From Neomonachus schauinslandi (taxonomy: Eukaryota > Chordata > Mammalia > Carnivora > Phocidae), in NCBI RefSeq assembly GCF_002201575.2, contig NC_058417.1:53116422-53180421 (forward strand): DNA of 64,000 bases, in the 5' to 3' direction. Below the pieces are notes generated by a model that was not told where the DNA came from, did not search any database, and saw only the letters and a list, made by a program, of their open reading frames with translations. This document shows positions 1 through 12,800 of this stretch, one piece after another. Position numbers and translations under genes: made by a program. Within the stretch, counting starts at the first letter, position 1. Every line of letters starts with the position of its first letter.

Positions 1-671
1 TTCCCTCTGTACCTTTGGAAAGAAAGTTGCTTCCTTCCTTCTGGAGCACCCAGCTCCAGGCCCTTGCGGCCCAGCCAAGGGAGGGAGCCCATCCATCCAC
101 CTGGCAGGACGGCTGTGCGGGAGGGGCGGGGCGGCGTGAGCCCCCAGAGCAGGCACTGATCTCCTCCTGCCACACGTCCAGGCTCTTTGGAGGCAGGATC
201 AGTCCTTCTGTGTCATTTCAAAGTGTCATTGTTCAGGCTTCACGCAGGCTCCGGACGCCGGGAGCTGTTGCTAGGTCCACAACAGAGCCTTTCTCCTGGG
301 AGGCGTTGAGAAATCCCATTGTGGGAACAGAAAGTCAGGCAGCAACAGAGGAACTTTGCCGTTAAACATTCTATCCCTCGGTCTGAAAAAGAATTTCTAA
401 TCCAAGGTGTTTCAAGTTTTAAGGAATCTTCAAGGAAGCAAAATGGATTCTCCTGTTTGTTTCCCCATCTGGGAGCCTGGGTCCTGGTTAAGACCAGATC
501 GGGCTTGTGTCCTTCCCCCCTCCCCCCTGCCTCCCCCGGGTGCTGGAGGACGTCAGGGCCTCTGTCCTCCTGAGGCTTGCAGGCCTTCCCCTCCAGAGTT
601 AGTCAGAATATGTACCGCCCTGGCTTCCTCCTCCCCTGGAGGCCAGATTCACAACCCCGGCCCCTCCGCAG
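1..671 (+). other. TTYH2: TTYH2 intron 3 (right part)
   Basis: Intronic sequence leading to the acceptor before exon 4. C/T-rich towards its end. No exon, RNA gene or clear repeat is seen. Confidence 0.7.
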
Positions 672-892
672 GTAACCGGAACCACCCAGAAGATGAAGGT
701 GGACCTCGAGCAGCACCTGGCCCGGCTCAGTGAGATCTTTGCTGCTCGGGGTGACTATATCCAGACGCTGAAGTTCGTGCAGCAGATGGCCGGCAACGTC
801 ATTGTCCAGCTCTCAGGGCTGCCCGTGTGGAGGGAGGTCACTGTAGAGCTGACCGAGCTGGCTGACCAGACTGGCTACGTGGAGTACTACAG
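672..892 (+). CDS. TTYH2: TTYH2 exon 4 (residues 139-212)
   Basis: The acceptor CAG ends at 671 and the donor GTGAGG starts at 893. The exon starts in phase 0 with VTGTTQKM and ends two bases into an arginine codon. It encodes extracellular helix between TM2 and TM3, including the RGD tripeptide (164-166), a potential integrin-binding motif shared with human TTYH2, and the segment QLSGLPVWREV. The ATG at 693 is an internal methionine, not a start. Confidence 0.95.
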
Positions 893-3800
893 GTGAGGGG
901 CCAGAGGGAGGGCCGCGGGTCTGTCCCAGCCTGCATCTTAGGGCTCAGGCAGGGCCTAAATGAGCCATTCCTGAGACGGAGGAGTCTGTGTGCTGAATGG
1001 TGGGCGTGTAGAACTGCGTCCCTGTGCAGGCAGGCCCCAGAGACCCAGAAAGGGGCAAAGGCGCGGTGACGTGCCAAGATCCAGTTGGAGAGGCTGAAGC
1101 TGGCCTCCAGGGACCCCTCCAGGACCAGCATCCGCCGTGGCTGGTGCTGGGGAAGATGCTAGTGGTATACAGGGTTGGGGGAGCAGGATTTCCTCCCCTG
1201 CAGACTCAGCCACAGGGGTGCAGGGGGTCAGAGGGACGGTGGCCTATTTGCCTGCATGGAGCGTCCCCTGATGGCAACTTCGTAGCAAACCCAGAGGTGC
1301 CCCAGCTTCACTTAGGTAGAAGCCTAAGGGATGGGAGGCTGAGGGGCACCACCCCACCTTTGCCATACTCAGAAATGCAAACTCACACCTCCATAACCTC
1401 TGGGAGTCCGTGTACGTCTCCCCTGCCTCCCCATTCCCCAGACCCCATCCCAGGTGAAGGCACTGGACACAGGTAAGCTGACCAGGGACCAGCTGCTTCC
1501 CTCTGTGTGCAGGATCTGGTGAAGGTCTTCTGGGGCGAGCCAAGGAAGGAGACAGCAATCTGGGCTTTCGGGGCCTCCCGGCCAAAGGGGGACTTACACT
1601 CCTGAAGTGCAGGTCTCTCTGCCGCCAGGGCCCAGCGCCTTGCACAGAGGGAGGGGGGCCTGGGGAGGAAGGGATAAATGAGTGCTGAAGAACAAGTATC
1701 AGCTCTTTGGACCCACCCCCTCCCCCAAATGCATGGTTCCCCTTCAAGCCATTAGCAAAGATCAGAGGCTTTACCCGCCCCATTGCACAATTTACTCTGG
1801 TTTTCTGGATTCATTTCTCCTTTATGAGAAAACCCCACCCCAGGCTGACTAATAAGGACACAGAGGAAATGCTTCTGGTGGGACCCCAACTCATCCAGGG
1901 CTCTCCCTTCCTCCCGGGGAGGATAAAGATGGACCTTGGCAAGGGAAGCGCATGAAGTCAGTCCCCAGCTCTGGCTGGCGCTCCCACCCCTCGGCTCTGC
2001 AGCCCATCCAGCCCCTGCATGCCACGGATCCAGCTTCCCACCAGGTTTTTTTTTTTTTTTGCTCACGTTCAAAACTGCCTTTCTCCCCAGCAACAGAAAC
2101 TCCCAACTCTGAGGATGGGCTGTGACTCGTGACCTAAAACAGTGGCATCTGATTAGTCCTGTGATCTGACGGCCGTTCATTGTCTGAGTGCTCGGAAACT
2201 TGGTCCGGGGAGTCGGGGGCAGGTGGAAAGTGGGGGTCCGTGGTGACCCTGCCTTTCTCTGTGAATGGACCTGGAGCAGGACCATGTACGCTTAAGGACC
2301 TCACGTGGGCATTAGACACTGACAAAAATGAAATAAGTCAGAATTTACATATCAAAGGGGACTTATTTTTAGGGTGATTTCATTAAAAATGGGAGGAAGG
2401 GTGGTCACAAAGCCTAACAGCTGTTTTAGTGTGGGTGACCAAGGTTTGCCCTCTGACCCCCCCGTCCCCAGCTCCCTTGTTCAGGCTGAGGCAGAAAAGG
2501 CCTAGTCCGAGGACATTAGCACCCCCTGGCCCCTGAAAACCGGTGGTGTTCCTTCCTCCATCTGCTGTTTGCCAGCTCCTTCTGTCCCCTGGGCTGTCCT
2601 AGAACAGAGAGAGCCCTCATTCCTCGAGCTAACCAGCCTTAGGGGCTCCTCTGAACAGACTCCCCATCTTTGCCTTCCAGATGATTCTAGAGCAGAGCCA
2701 TTCAGCTAAGCTCATATTTTTTAGTGCTTTTATACAAGGCCCGGCTAAGTATTGGAGGCAATAAAAAGCCGAGCCTCTGTGAGAGCTCATAAGGGGTGTG
2801 ACCAAGGCGCCTGCGGAGGCCGGATCCAGGAGAGCTTTGGGAGTAAGGGCCTGCACAGCTTCTGCTGGAGCCAAGTTCTTGGTTAGAAACACATCCCGGG
2901 TCATCACTGGACTCCTGTGGGAAAACACATCCGCCTCGCAGAGCTGTTTCCAGGAACTCCTTACAACATGAGGTGTGGAGGCAGAGAAAACGCACTGAAA
3001 CACGATCATGTAGAGTGAGTTAGAAGCAATCCTAACCTGATTTCTTGCTGCTGTGCACAGCAGGGAGAGATGTAACAAGAGATCTTTAGGTTTGAAACAG
3101 GAAACCAGGATTTTGAGAGGTGCCTGGTGGCTGCTGTGTCTCCTGCAGGAAGACTCAGATGGGCAAAGTCCAGAATTCCTGGGCCAAGCTGTCCTCCCTC
3201 TGGCCTCTGTCTGTTTTCCAATCAGCAGAATGGGGTCCTAGCACTAGACGTTCCTGAGATCCCTTCCTGCCCTGGCTCCGATTTAGGAAAACTGGCTCCT
3301 TGGTGGACTGGGGGTGTCTTGATTAGCCCCCTTTCTTGGCACTCAGGCTCCACTCACAAAGGTGGGGAGAACCTCTTTTGGCTGCCAGCTGGCCTCAGCG
3401 TGCCCCCACCCTCTGGGAGCCTCGTACTTCCTTCCAGCACCACCCTGCTCCCACCCACACTCCAAACTCCTTCTCACCCTCATGATGGTGTTGGTGAAGC
3501 ATTGCCTGCCAAAGAGGAGGGGTCCATGAGCTTATTTGGCTCTTGCATCAAGAGAAATCATAATGATCCAAAGACTTCCCTCTTCAGGGGCTTGGAGCAG
3601 TCCTTTCTGTCTGCCCCCCACCCCACCCCGCCTCCTGTGTTCCCCAGTCCCACACCGCAGGGCTGCTAGGCAGTGGCTGCTAGGTGAGGCTGGTGCTCAG
3701 TTGTAAGGCCCCTCCTTGGGATCCCGTGTGGAAGGGAAAGGAACTCCCGGGGCTTTGCTTGGGATCAGATCAATGCCTTTGGACTTTAGGCACTCTGGAT

Positions 3801-6800
3801 TCCTCGGCCCCTGCTTTGGAGAAGCAGGAACGCGGGGACTTTGAGATGCCTCAGCAGCATGCCTTATTAACCTTGGCACTTAGTGAACATTTAACTTTTC
3901 ACCTAGCCCTGAGAAGTTTCCAGCAGTAAAGGTTTGGAAACTGAGGCCCAAAGGAGGGAGACAGCTTGTCAGGATCTGCCAGCTAGTATGTGACTCTGCC
4001 TTTTCCCGTCAGCACCGCCCGGGGGTGGGGGTGGGGGGCAGAAAAGCCTGAGGAGTGAGGGGTGGCGTGGGGCTCCCTTGCCCCACCTGAGCTCCCTGGT
4101 GGTCTGGGAATGAGCCCCCCGCATCCAGGCACCCCGTGCCTGGCAGAAATGTTGCTGAGAGGAACCTACGTGTCCTAAGCGGTGGGTCCCAGGCAGCTGG
4201 GAGGGCGAGCTGGGAAGGCCGGGCTGAGCCTTCATCACAGAAACGGGCGTCTTAGGGGCTTTCTTAGATCCGTGGACATAAATGTCAGGCCTGATCTGAT
4301 GCCAGTAAGCGTTCTCGAAGCAGCAGGACCAGGGTCCAAACAGGTGCCTGTGGGAGGCTGCAGAGAGACCACGTAGACCTGCCCCGTCCAGCGTGTGGCC
4401 ACTAGCCACACATGGCACTGGAATTTAAATGAATCAAAAGCAGCTAGGATGAGACACAAGTCTCCTCCATTGCACAAACCGTATCTCCATTCTCCAGAGC
4501 CACTCATGGGCAGGGCAGCTGCAGTGGGCTGTGCAGAGATCTAGAACATGCCCGGGCCGGGCAGCTGCAGTGGGCTGTGCAGAGATCTAGAACTGCAGGA
4601 AGTTCTAGCTGGCAGTGCTGGTTTAGACCCTGAGCCTGGGCGGGGGCGAGCGTGACCCCTTTGTTCAGGCAGAATCGGGGGTGCAGCCCTGGGAGCCCCT
4701 GAAGAGCCCGTCCGCGGTGCACACTGGTCCTTCCTGCCCGGAGCAGGGCACAGCCTCATCTACTCCGCTCAGCTGCTGGCTCGGGGCAGCTCGTCACAAC
4801 GAAGGGTTAAGCAGGCCTGGGGGCTGCTGTGCAAGCTTCCCCGCTGGGCACCCGGTGTGGTGACGCCTCCCCCTCCCCTGACCGTCTCTCCCTGTCCACC
4901 CAGATGGCTTTCCTACCTCCTGCTCTTCATCCTGGACCTGGTCATCTGCCTCGTCACCTGCCTGGGACTGGCCAGGCGCTCCAGGTGTCTCTTGGTCTCG
5001 TGAGTATCCCTGCCTGCAGGCCAGACAGCCGGGCAAGCGTGCGGGGTGACAGTGTCACTGTCAGAGAGATGGGGGCCTGGCCAGGCTCGGAGAGTGTGGT
5101 GGGGGCAGCAGCCTGAAGCCACCATCTGACCCCTCCTCAGCCCCCAGCCGAGGGAGACGGCAGCCGCTGACTTACCATCTGGACACCTAGCAAGGACTGG
5201 CCTGCCTCCGTGTGTCCCCACCGTCCCCGGGCCTGACTGCTGAGCTGCTGAAGGAATTGGCCAAGCATTAGAGCCTCCAGGGTCTCTAATCAACATCTCC
5301 TGATAGCTTGTGCCCGCACAGCCGTGTCTCTTCGGCCCAGGGACCTATGCTGCCGGCCCTGGGCTCCGTACCTCTCGCCCAGCAATCAGCAGCAGCAATT
5401 AGGGGCCACTGCAAGAGTCTCGGGCCACAGGGGGGCCAGGCTGGTGGCTCGGAGGAAGGGCACTGGAGGCTGGTGGGGTGACAGCCCTCACAGGGCGCCC
5501 CCCTGCCAGCCCGCGCCTGGATCCCACGGGCTATGTCTCTCTCCTAGGATGCTGTGTTGTGGTGTGCTGGGCCTGTTCCTCAGCTGGACGTCTCTGGCTG
5601 CTGACAGCGCCGCAGCAGTGGTGAGTTGGGGGTGGGCGTGGGGGGTGGTCTGACCAGGACCGTCTGTCTGGTGGCACACTGATGTGTCCTGTCCAGAGCC
5701 CCCAGGGCAGGGCCAGCTTCCGGTCTCTGTCCCTAACCTAGAAAATCAGAACTGAGAGGGCTTGGACCATCCACACCAGTCCCTTTGCCCTTCCTATGGG
5801 GACAGAGGCCCAGAAAAAGGAAGAGGCTTACCCAAGATCATGAGGTATTTAGGGGCAAAGCCAAGATAAGACGACTGATCCCTTTCCCACCCCATTGACC
5901 CATTCCCAGCTGCTGCTTGTAAGGCCAAGCTTGGATGGCCAGGTGAGGTCTCTGGGTGTGAAGAACTAACTGGGTCTGATGGGGATGGGCGGGGTCTAAA
6001 CATCAGGCTGGAGAAGCCTCGGGCTTCCGAAGCGCCCTCTTTGGCCAGCTTCCCTGGACATTGGGAATGTGGAATGTGGTGTTTAGCTTGCCTTCCGTCC
6101 CGTTGCCTTGGACTCACACACAGCGGTGTATGTTTCTGGGTGTGGTGCCCCAGAATGTTTTTAAAACACACGCACACAAGGCGGCGGAAGCTCCCTATGT
6201 AGGTATGTTTGGTCGTCAATAGACCTAACACTCAGGCGAAGCGGTGCACAGGTCATTCATTCAGCTGACTGGCTCTGTGGCTCTCGGCTGCGCCAGGTGT
6301 CCAAGGATGCAGAAACCAGGAGGACATGATGTTCGATCTTGACATAGTCTCAGGCTGCAGAAGAAACGCTTGTAGGCAGCTCACTGTGACCCTGTGTGAA
6401 TGGAGACCAGGGAGGTGCATGCTTCGTGTGTGTGTGTGTGTGTGTGTAAGGGGGCGGTCAGGATTTACTGGGGGATTTCAGGGAGCCCCTGCCTGATTCG
6501 GGGCCACAAAGTAAGCCCATGGCCTACATCTGTGCTGCCTTAGCTCCCTGGGGATAAAATAACGAACAAGGACTCTACCTGAAGCCCTCTCGCCAGACTC
6601 ACACCTTGCCCAGGCACTTGGGGGCCGGCTGGTCACTCTGGCCCAGGGTAGTCTGCCTCCATGGTGCCCACAGAATGAACGGACCCTGGTGCTGCTTGGC
6701 TCACAGCAGCTTTTGGCCGAGCTTGTCCGGGAGGGAGACGGGGTGGGTGTCTCCTGTTCCTTCCGCCCACCGCGCGGTGTCCACTTGGGGCACGAGGGAG

Positions 6801-9800
6801 AATTAGCCAGGCATGAGCCTTTGTCCCAAGGGCTGGGGCCCCTCCAGATGCAGGAAAGGGCAGGTTAGGAGGTGTCATCAGGAGCTGAGCGGGTACATAG
6901 TCCCAGGGAGCGGTTGCCGGCCAGAGTTACACGCACAGCTGCCTGGCCAACAGCCTCTCCTGTGGGGACGAGTGTAAGCACAGGGAAGCCTGCAGAAGGC
7001 AAGCTTTCCAGGGGGGCTCTCCTGCCCCTTGCGCAGCCTCTGCCTTCTGGAAGCAGGGGAGGCTTCCAGCTTGCCGCCTTGAGCTGCCCTTTGGGAGCCA
7101 GCTCCCTCCCAGTGGGGGCTTCTCCCTCTCCCCTGGCTTCAGTGTTCAGGGAGACCGGGGGCGATTTAATCTCCCAGCTGGGCGCCCTGGGCTGCCAGTG
7201 CTGGCAAGGAAGGCCATTTCCCTAATTGTTGAGTCAGGGCTGTGTGAGAGAGGGCTGTGAGGGAGCTGAATGCGCCTTTGAGGGGGCCACAGACCGGGCT
7301 GCATTTTAATGGGAAGTGGGGTGAGGACGAGCGAGCGGGGCGGGAGGCAGGCCGGCACAGGCCCTTGTGGGAGCTTTTGTGTGGTCCTGCTGCCCCTGCC
7401 CTGGGAGGCCTGCTCTCTTTGAGCCACTGTGGGGCCCCCAAGGACAGACGCGGAGCCCCTCCCTCCCCATCCCTTCCCTGTCCCTGAGAGAGGACCTCCT
7501 CGAGGAAGGAGCTCTGCTCCGAGTGGGAGTTTGGGGAGCTGAGCTCTGGGCTTTGGCCACCCCAGCCGTGCTGCCTACCCGCTTGACTGCCCTGAGAGGG
7601 TGAGGGGCTGAGAGCAGAGAGGAGAGAAAGCGCCAGAGAAGAAAGAAGGGGGCCATGGAGGCTGGGGACGGGGGGTCATCCAGACACACTGGGGCAACTG
7701 AGCAGAGTGCTCCCTGTAAATCCAGCCTCCAAGGGGGAGGCCAGGCCCACCTCACTGAGTCAGGGTGGGGGAGTAAGAGGGTGGCCTCTGGAACCTCCTG
7801 CCTGGTCCATGTCCCCCCGCTTTGCCCCTTCCCAACGGGGGGGGGGCCCCTGGGAAAGTTCTGAAGCTCTCCAGACCTCAGTTTCCTCGAGTGTGAGATG
7901 GGGAGAAGTGTAGCACTTGCCCCAGAGGACTGTTGATGGATCACATGGGTCGGGTAACTCCCAGGAGGCATATAGGGAATGTCCAATAAGCAGTAACCTC
8001 ATTGGTTTGCCACGTGTTTATGTCATTATGTGAGGGCCACAGGGGTACACCTTCAGATGGTCACCTGCTCTCCAGAGCTGCCTCAGCTGGGCTGGACACT
8101 GGGCTTCTCTGCCTGCGCTCACTGCCCCCCACCTCTTCCCCCATGCGCATCCCCACTGTGTGAGTAATGCACACCGGTGCCATTGTCTACACGGACAGGG
8201 AGAGAAAGCTGGATCCTCACTGAAGGGGCTGAAGGGCAGACCTGGCCTGAGTGGGGTGGGAGGCCGCATCCCCGGGGGAGCCTCTCTGACAGGGGCCTCC
8301 TGTCACTCTTTGGATTCCAAACTTTTTGTGACCCAGGCCAAGATGGCGGCCTCCCTCTTTATTTTTCCCAAGGCCTCCCATCCCCCCACTCAGATCTGGC
8401 TCCTCCCTTTTCACCACTCCAGCGACAGGGGTAGGCCTGCTGGTCCTATGGCTCTGATTTATGGTAATGAATCAGTCTGAGTGATGTATGTTAGTGATTT
8501 GCATGTAGAGCAATTCTCCCAGGGTCCTGAGCTTGTGGTTGTGTGTGTGCATGCGTGCGTATACAAATGTGGCTCCGTGGGAGCTCTGGGCCTAGGGGGG
8601 CATCTTATTCCCCAACCCCCTCCATGCACACATGTTCTAGCCCATAAGTACCATGATACAGCTCACACCTGTATCTCATGCCTAGAACGGCACATGGCAT
8701 CCAGTAGGTGCTAAATAAATATTGATCGACTCAGGAAATGAATGCGTGAAGCTCCAGCGTGGAGCCTGAGGCTGCCACTCCTGAAAGAGGACAGGGCACC
8801 AGCAGTGCAGAGCCCTGGGGAGGGGACCCCTAGGAATGGGTTGGAGCACCGGAGCTTCCCCTGACTGTTCTGAAAGATGGGAGGCCTCCTGTACCCAGTG
8901 GCCCCACTGTACCCCCAGGCTGAACCTGAGAGGGACCTGGCTCAGAGGATGGGTCCTTGCTGCCACCAATCCCAGGGCTGGCTTCTGCTCCCACACGGCC
9001 CATAGGCCCTTAGTTGTCACCTCTCCAGGCCATGCTGTGGGGTCCAGGCCCCCCCGCTCCTCAGTGGCAGAGCCTGGAGCCTGTGTCCCCTAATTGCCAG
9101 CCCCCCATCTCATCCTGAGCAGGACCCGTACCCGCAGGCTCAGAGATGGATTCAATGCCAACATAATTCTTTTGTTGGTGGTGCTGGTTTTTTAAAATAT
9201 TTTATTTATTCATTTGTCAGAGAGAGAGCACAAGCAGGAGGAGCACAGAGGCAGAGGAAGAGGAAGAAGCAGGCTCCCCACAGAGCAGGGAGCCCGATGC
9301 GGGGCTCGATCCCAGGACCCCGGGATCATGACCTGAGCCAAAGGCAGACGCTGAACTGACTGAGCCACCCAGCGCCCCTAACATAATTCTTTAGGAATAG
9401 AGTCTGGGGGATGCTTCATAGATCAGCACCTCAAAAGCATGTGGGGCTTGATAACAGGAAGGCCAAAAATGCAACCGAGATGAACGAAGGCCGTGGTGCA
9501 GTAACTCCCCAACACGCACGGTGTGGGTGCTCGGGCCCCTGAGGTCCGTCCCAGAGGCAGCATTCAGAAATAGAGTAAGAGCCAACGCCGCAGAGAGCCT
9601 GCCCTCTGCCAGTCACCCTTCTGGGTGTTTTACGTAGGTTAATTCACAAGGTAGGTAGCGTTTTTCTCTCCATGCTATAAATGAGGCAGCTGAGACACAG
9701 AAAGAGTAAGTCACTTGTCCAAAGCGACAGAGCTAGGAGAGCTAGGAAGGGGCAGGGCCAGGCTTCGAGCCCAGGGAGGACTGAGTGGAGAGCTCCAAGC

Positions 9801-12800
9801 AGCTGGGCCTGAGGGGACCGGCTCCACCCAGGGCCCTGGTGTTAGAACTTTCTTCCACCCCTCCCCATCTCTCCCTGGCTCAGGGCACCAGTGACTTCTG
9901 CTCAGCTCCCGACACCTTCATCCTGAACATCACAGGGGGCCAGATCCGCACAGGTAACGAACCCTCGGGGCCTCTGCTGCTGGAGCTGCTCTGGATACTC
10001 AGACCAGGCCCGTGGCCGGCCGGACCTTTCAGCCCTGTCGTCACCTAACCCCTCCTCACCCCCAGCCCCCCACACTTTCGGTCCAGCTGGACCTCTGGGC
10101 CATTTGTTAGAAGTGCTGTCCTTGGGGAGTTTGGGGACTGGCTAGGCCACTAGGACGGTGAGGGCCTGGTCACTGGTCAGCTCTTGCCTGATGCTGATGC
10201 CTTTGCCTGCAGAGGTGACCCGTTACTACCTATATTGCACTCAGAGCGGAAGCAGCCCCTTCCAGCAGGTACGCCCACCCTGCCCACAGCCCCCTCTGTC
10301 AGCTCGCCCCCTCTGGACCCGAAGCCCCTGCACCTGTGGGTGGCTGGCTGGGTGCTTTTCCCTTCATTGTGAAGCCCACGCTGCTAGTCCGGGGACCCCA
10401 CTTGGAGTAGCAGGAAGCCAGAGGACTGTGTGGCTCTCAGAAAGCCTGAGGGATGCTGGGCAGGGTGGGACTCGGGCGGGGCTGCAGGGGGAGCGGCTCC
10501 CGGGAAGCGGAGCCTCAGGGTGGGGCTGTGGTCTCTCCTGGCCAGGCACTGACCATCTTCCAGCGCTCACTCACCACCATGCAGATCCAGGTGGCCGGCC
10601 TGCTGCAGTTCGCCGTGCCCCTCTTCCCCACGGCCGAGGTAAGGCGCTGCCTCCCACAGCATCTGTGCTGGAAGAGGGGCTGGCCCATCTGGACCCGGAC
10701 AACCCTCCCCCTGCCTGCACCTCACCCCTCCTGAGCCCCTGAGGCTTCGCAGAGCCAGGCTGTGGAGCGCGCTCCCTGGCCTCTGCACACGCTGCTGCCT
10801 GTGGTTTGTGGTTTTAGCTACAAGCCTGCCGCTCACTGTCTGCCTCTCTGCGTGTTTGCCTCTTCCTGCTTCAGAAGGACCTGCTCGGAATCCAGCTCCT
10901 GCTGAACTCATCGGAGTCCAGCCTCCACCAGCTGACGGCCATGCTGGATTGCCGAGGGCTGCATAAGGTGCCGGGGTGGGCCTGGCTGGCAAGCAAGGAT
11001 GGGGCGGTGGGGGGGGGGTACCCCCGCAGGCCACATTTTCCCAGAGAGCAGCCAGTAGGGTCGAGAAGAGTGATATTGGGGCTCCCTGTGGGCCCTAGAA
11101 TGACATAGAAGCCGAACAACAGGAAGGCAGGAGGGTGTCTGGCTTCTTGATTCTCCCAAGTAGTTAAGACAGTGAGAGTCAGTGAAAGCTTCCAGGGGAT
11201 GGGGGTAGGAGGATTGGATCAGGTTAGCTCTAGAACGTTGGGGGATCCTGACCTAAATGAGAAAGGCTATTCTCCAGTGTCCAGACTCCCGGCCATCTGG
11301 TCAACCCGTCCATCTCCCTGGCTGCAAGTGGATATCCCCCGCTCATTGCCAGGGTCACCTCTCCAAGCACTTGGAATACCAGACAGCCTCAAATGCAGGG
11401 AACATTCTGGGAGTATGTGCACCACCTCCGGCAAGCAGTAAGCCAGTGCATGTGGACGCTTCTCATGTCCCATACGGATCTAGCATGAAGGGTCATATGA
11501 TGATCCCGGCTGCTGTTTGTTGAGAACAAGTGCTCACCCTTGTTCTGTGCAGTTTGTATCCATCATATCATTAGTTGTCACAGTTATTATCGTGAAATAC
11601 ATGTTATTTCATGGGCAATTTTATAGGTAAGGAAACTGTGCATGTATGGATAGATAGATATAGATAGATAGATAGATAGATAGATATTTATATGCGTATA
11701 TATCTATAGATCTATAAAGTAGCTCACTGAAGTTTTCAGAGCCCTCAAGTCAAGGGCTTGGCTTTGGACCCTGGCACTCTGACTTCAGAGCCAAGAACGT
11801 GTACCCCTCTCTCCCTCCCGCACCACCCACATCCAATCCCTCAGCAAATCCTAGCATCTGGACTCTCAAATGTATCCTGAATCCATCCACTTCTCTCTCC
11901 TTCCCCACTTTTGCCATGATCCAAGCATAACCCTGCTCCCCTGAGTGACAGCCGTGGCCTCCTGACTGCCCCCTCCTTCTTTCTCGCCCCCTTAACCTCC
12001 CATGACCTTTCATTCACAGCGACCACAGTGATCATTGTAGAAGTGAGTTTGGTCACATCCCTTCCATCACATCCCACCACCTTCTGATCAAATGCAAACT
12101 CCTCACGTGCCTGCAAGGCCTAGCGTGACCTGACACCACTCCATCCTGTCTCCTGCTCGCCTTTTTTCTCTCCTGAACATGCCCCGCTTGTCCCTTTCCT
12201 TCATCTGCTCAAGGCACAATCCACTCCTTCTTGCCATGCTGGTCTTAGATTAAATGTCCCCTGTCTCCTGGCCCCCCAACCCTACAGCTGTGTCTATCTC
12301 GCTCAGAGCAACCGTCGCATGCCTAGCACACAGTAGGTGGTCAGCACCTGCTTATGGAGTGAACCCAAGAAGCCCCTTCTGTTGGGCCCCAGAGTGTGGA
12401 CCCTTAACAGGCTGTACAAAGTGCCAGGGATGGGGAAAAGTAGGCAATCCCAGGCCCAGGCTCAAGGAGACGGGCTACCCGAGACACGCTCAGACCCCAG
12501 GCTGTGCCTTGACCTGCCTTCCAGCTACGTGTCCCTCCTCCTCCTGCAGGACTACCTGGACGCCCTTGCTGGCATCTGCTATGATGGCATCGAGGGCTTG
12601 CTGTACCTTGGCCTCTTCTCCCTCCTGGCCGCCCTGGCCTTCTCCACCATGATCTGCACTGGGCCGAGGGCCTGGAAGCACTTTACTACCAGGTGGGCTG
12701 CCCGGGGGCTTCCTGGGGGAGCATGCAGGAACCTCTGCTCTGAGATTGAGCCTGGAGCTGATGATCTGGGGCGAACGATGGCAGCAGGGGGCCCGGGCAT

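Larger units (their letters stand above)
5621..9883 (+). other. TTYH2: TTYH2 intron 6
   Basis: A 4.3 kb intron. It contains MIR-like fragments at about 5755-5870 (minus), 7862-8000 (plus), 8640-8760 (plus) and 9590-9780 (minus), a GT microsatellite at 6425-6447 and a CAN-SINE at 9173-9379. The segment at about 6600-7860 is GC-rich but shows no exon. Confidence 0.65.
10968..12549 (+). other. TTYH2: TTYH2 intron 10
   Basis: A 1.6 kb intron holding a MIR-like piece (about 11520-11640, minus), a GATA microsatellite and an L2-like segment (about 11870-12362). Confidence 0.65.
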
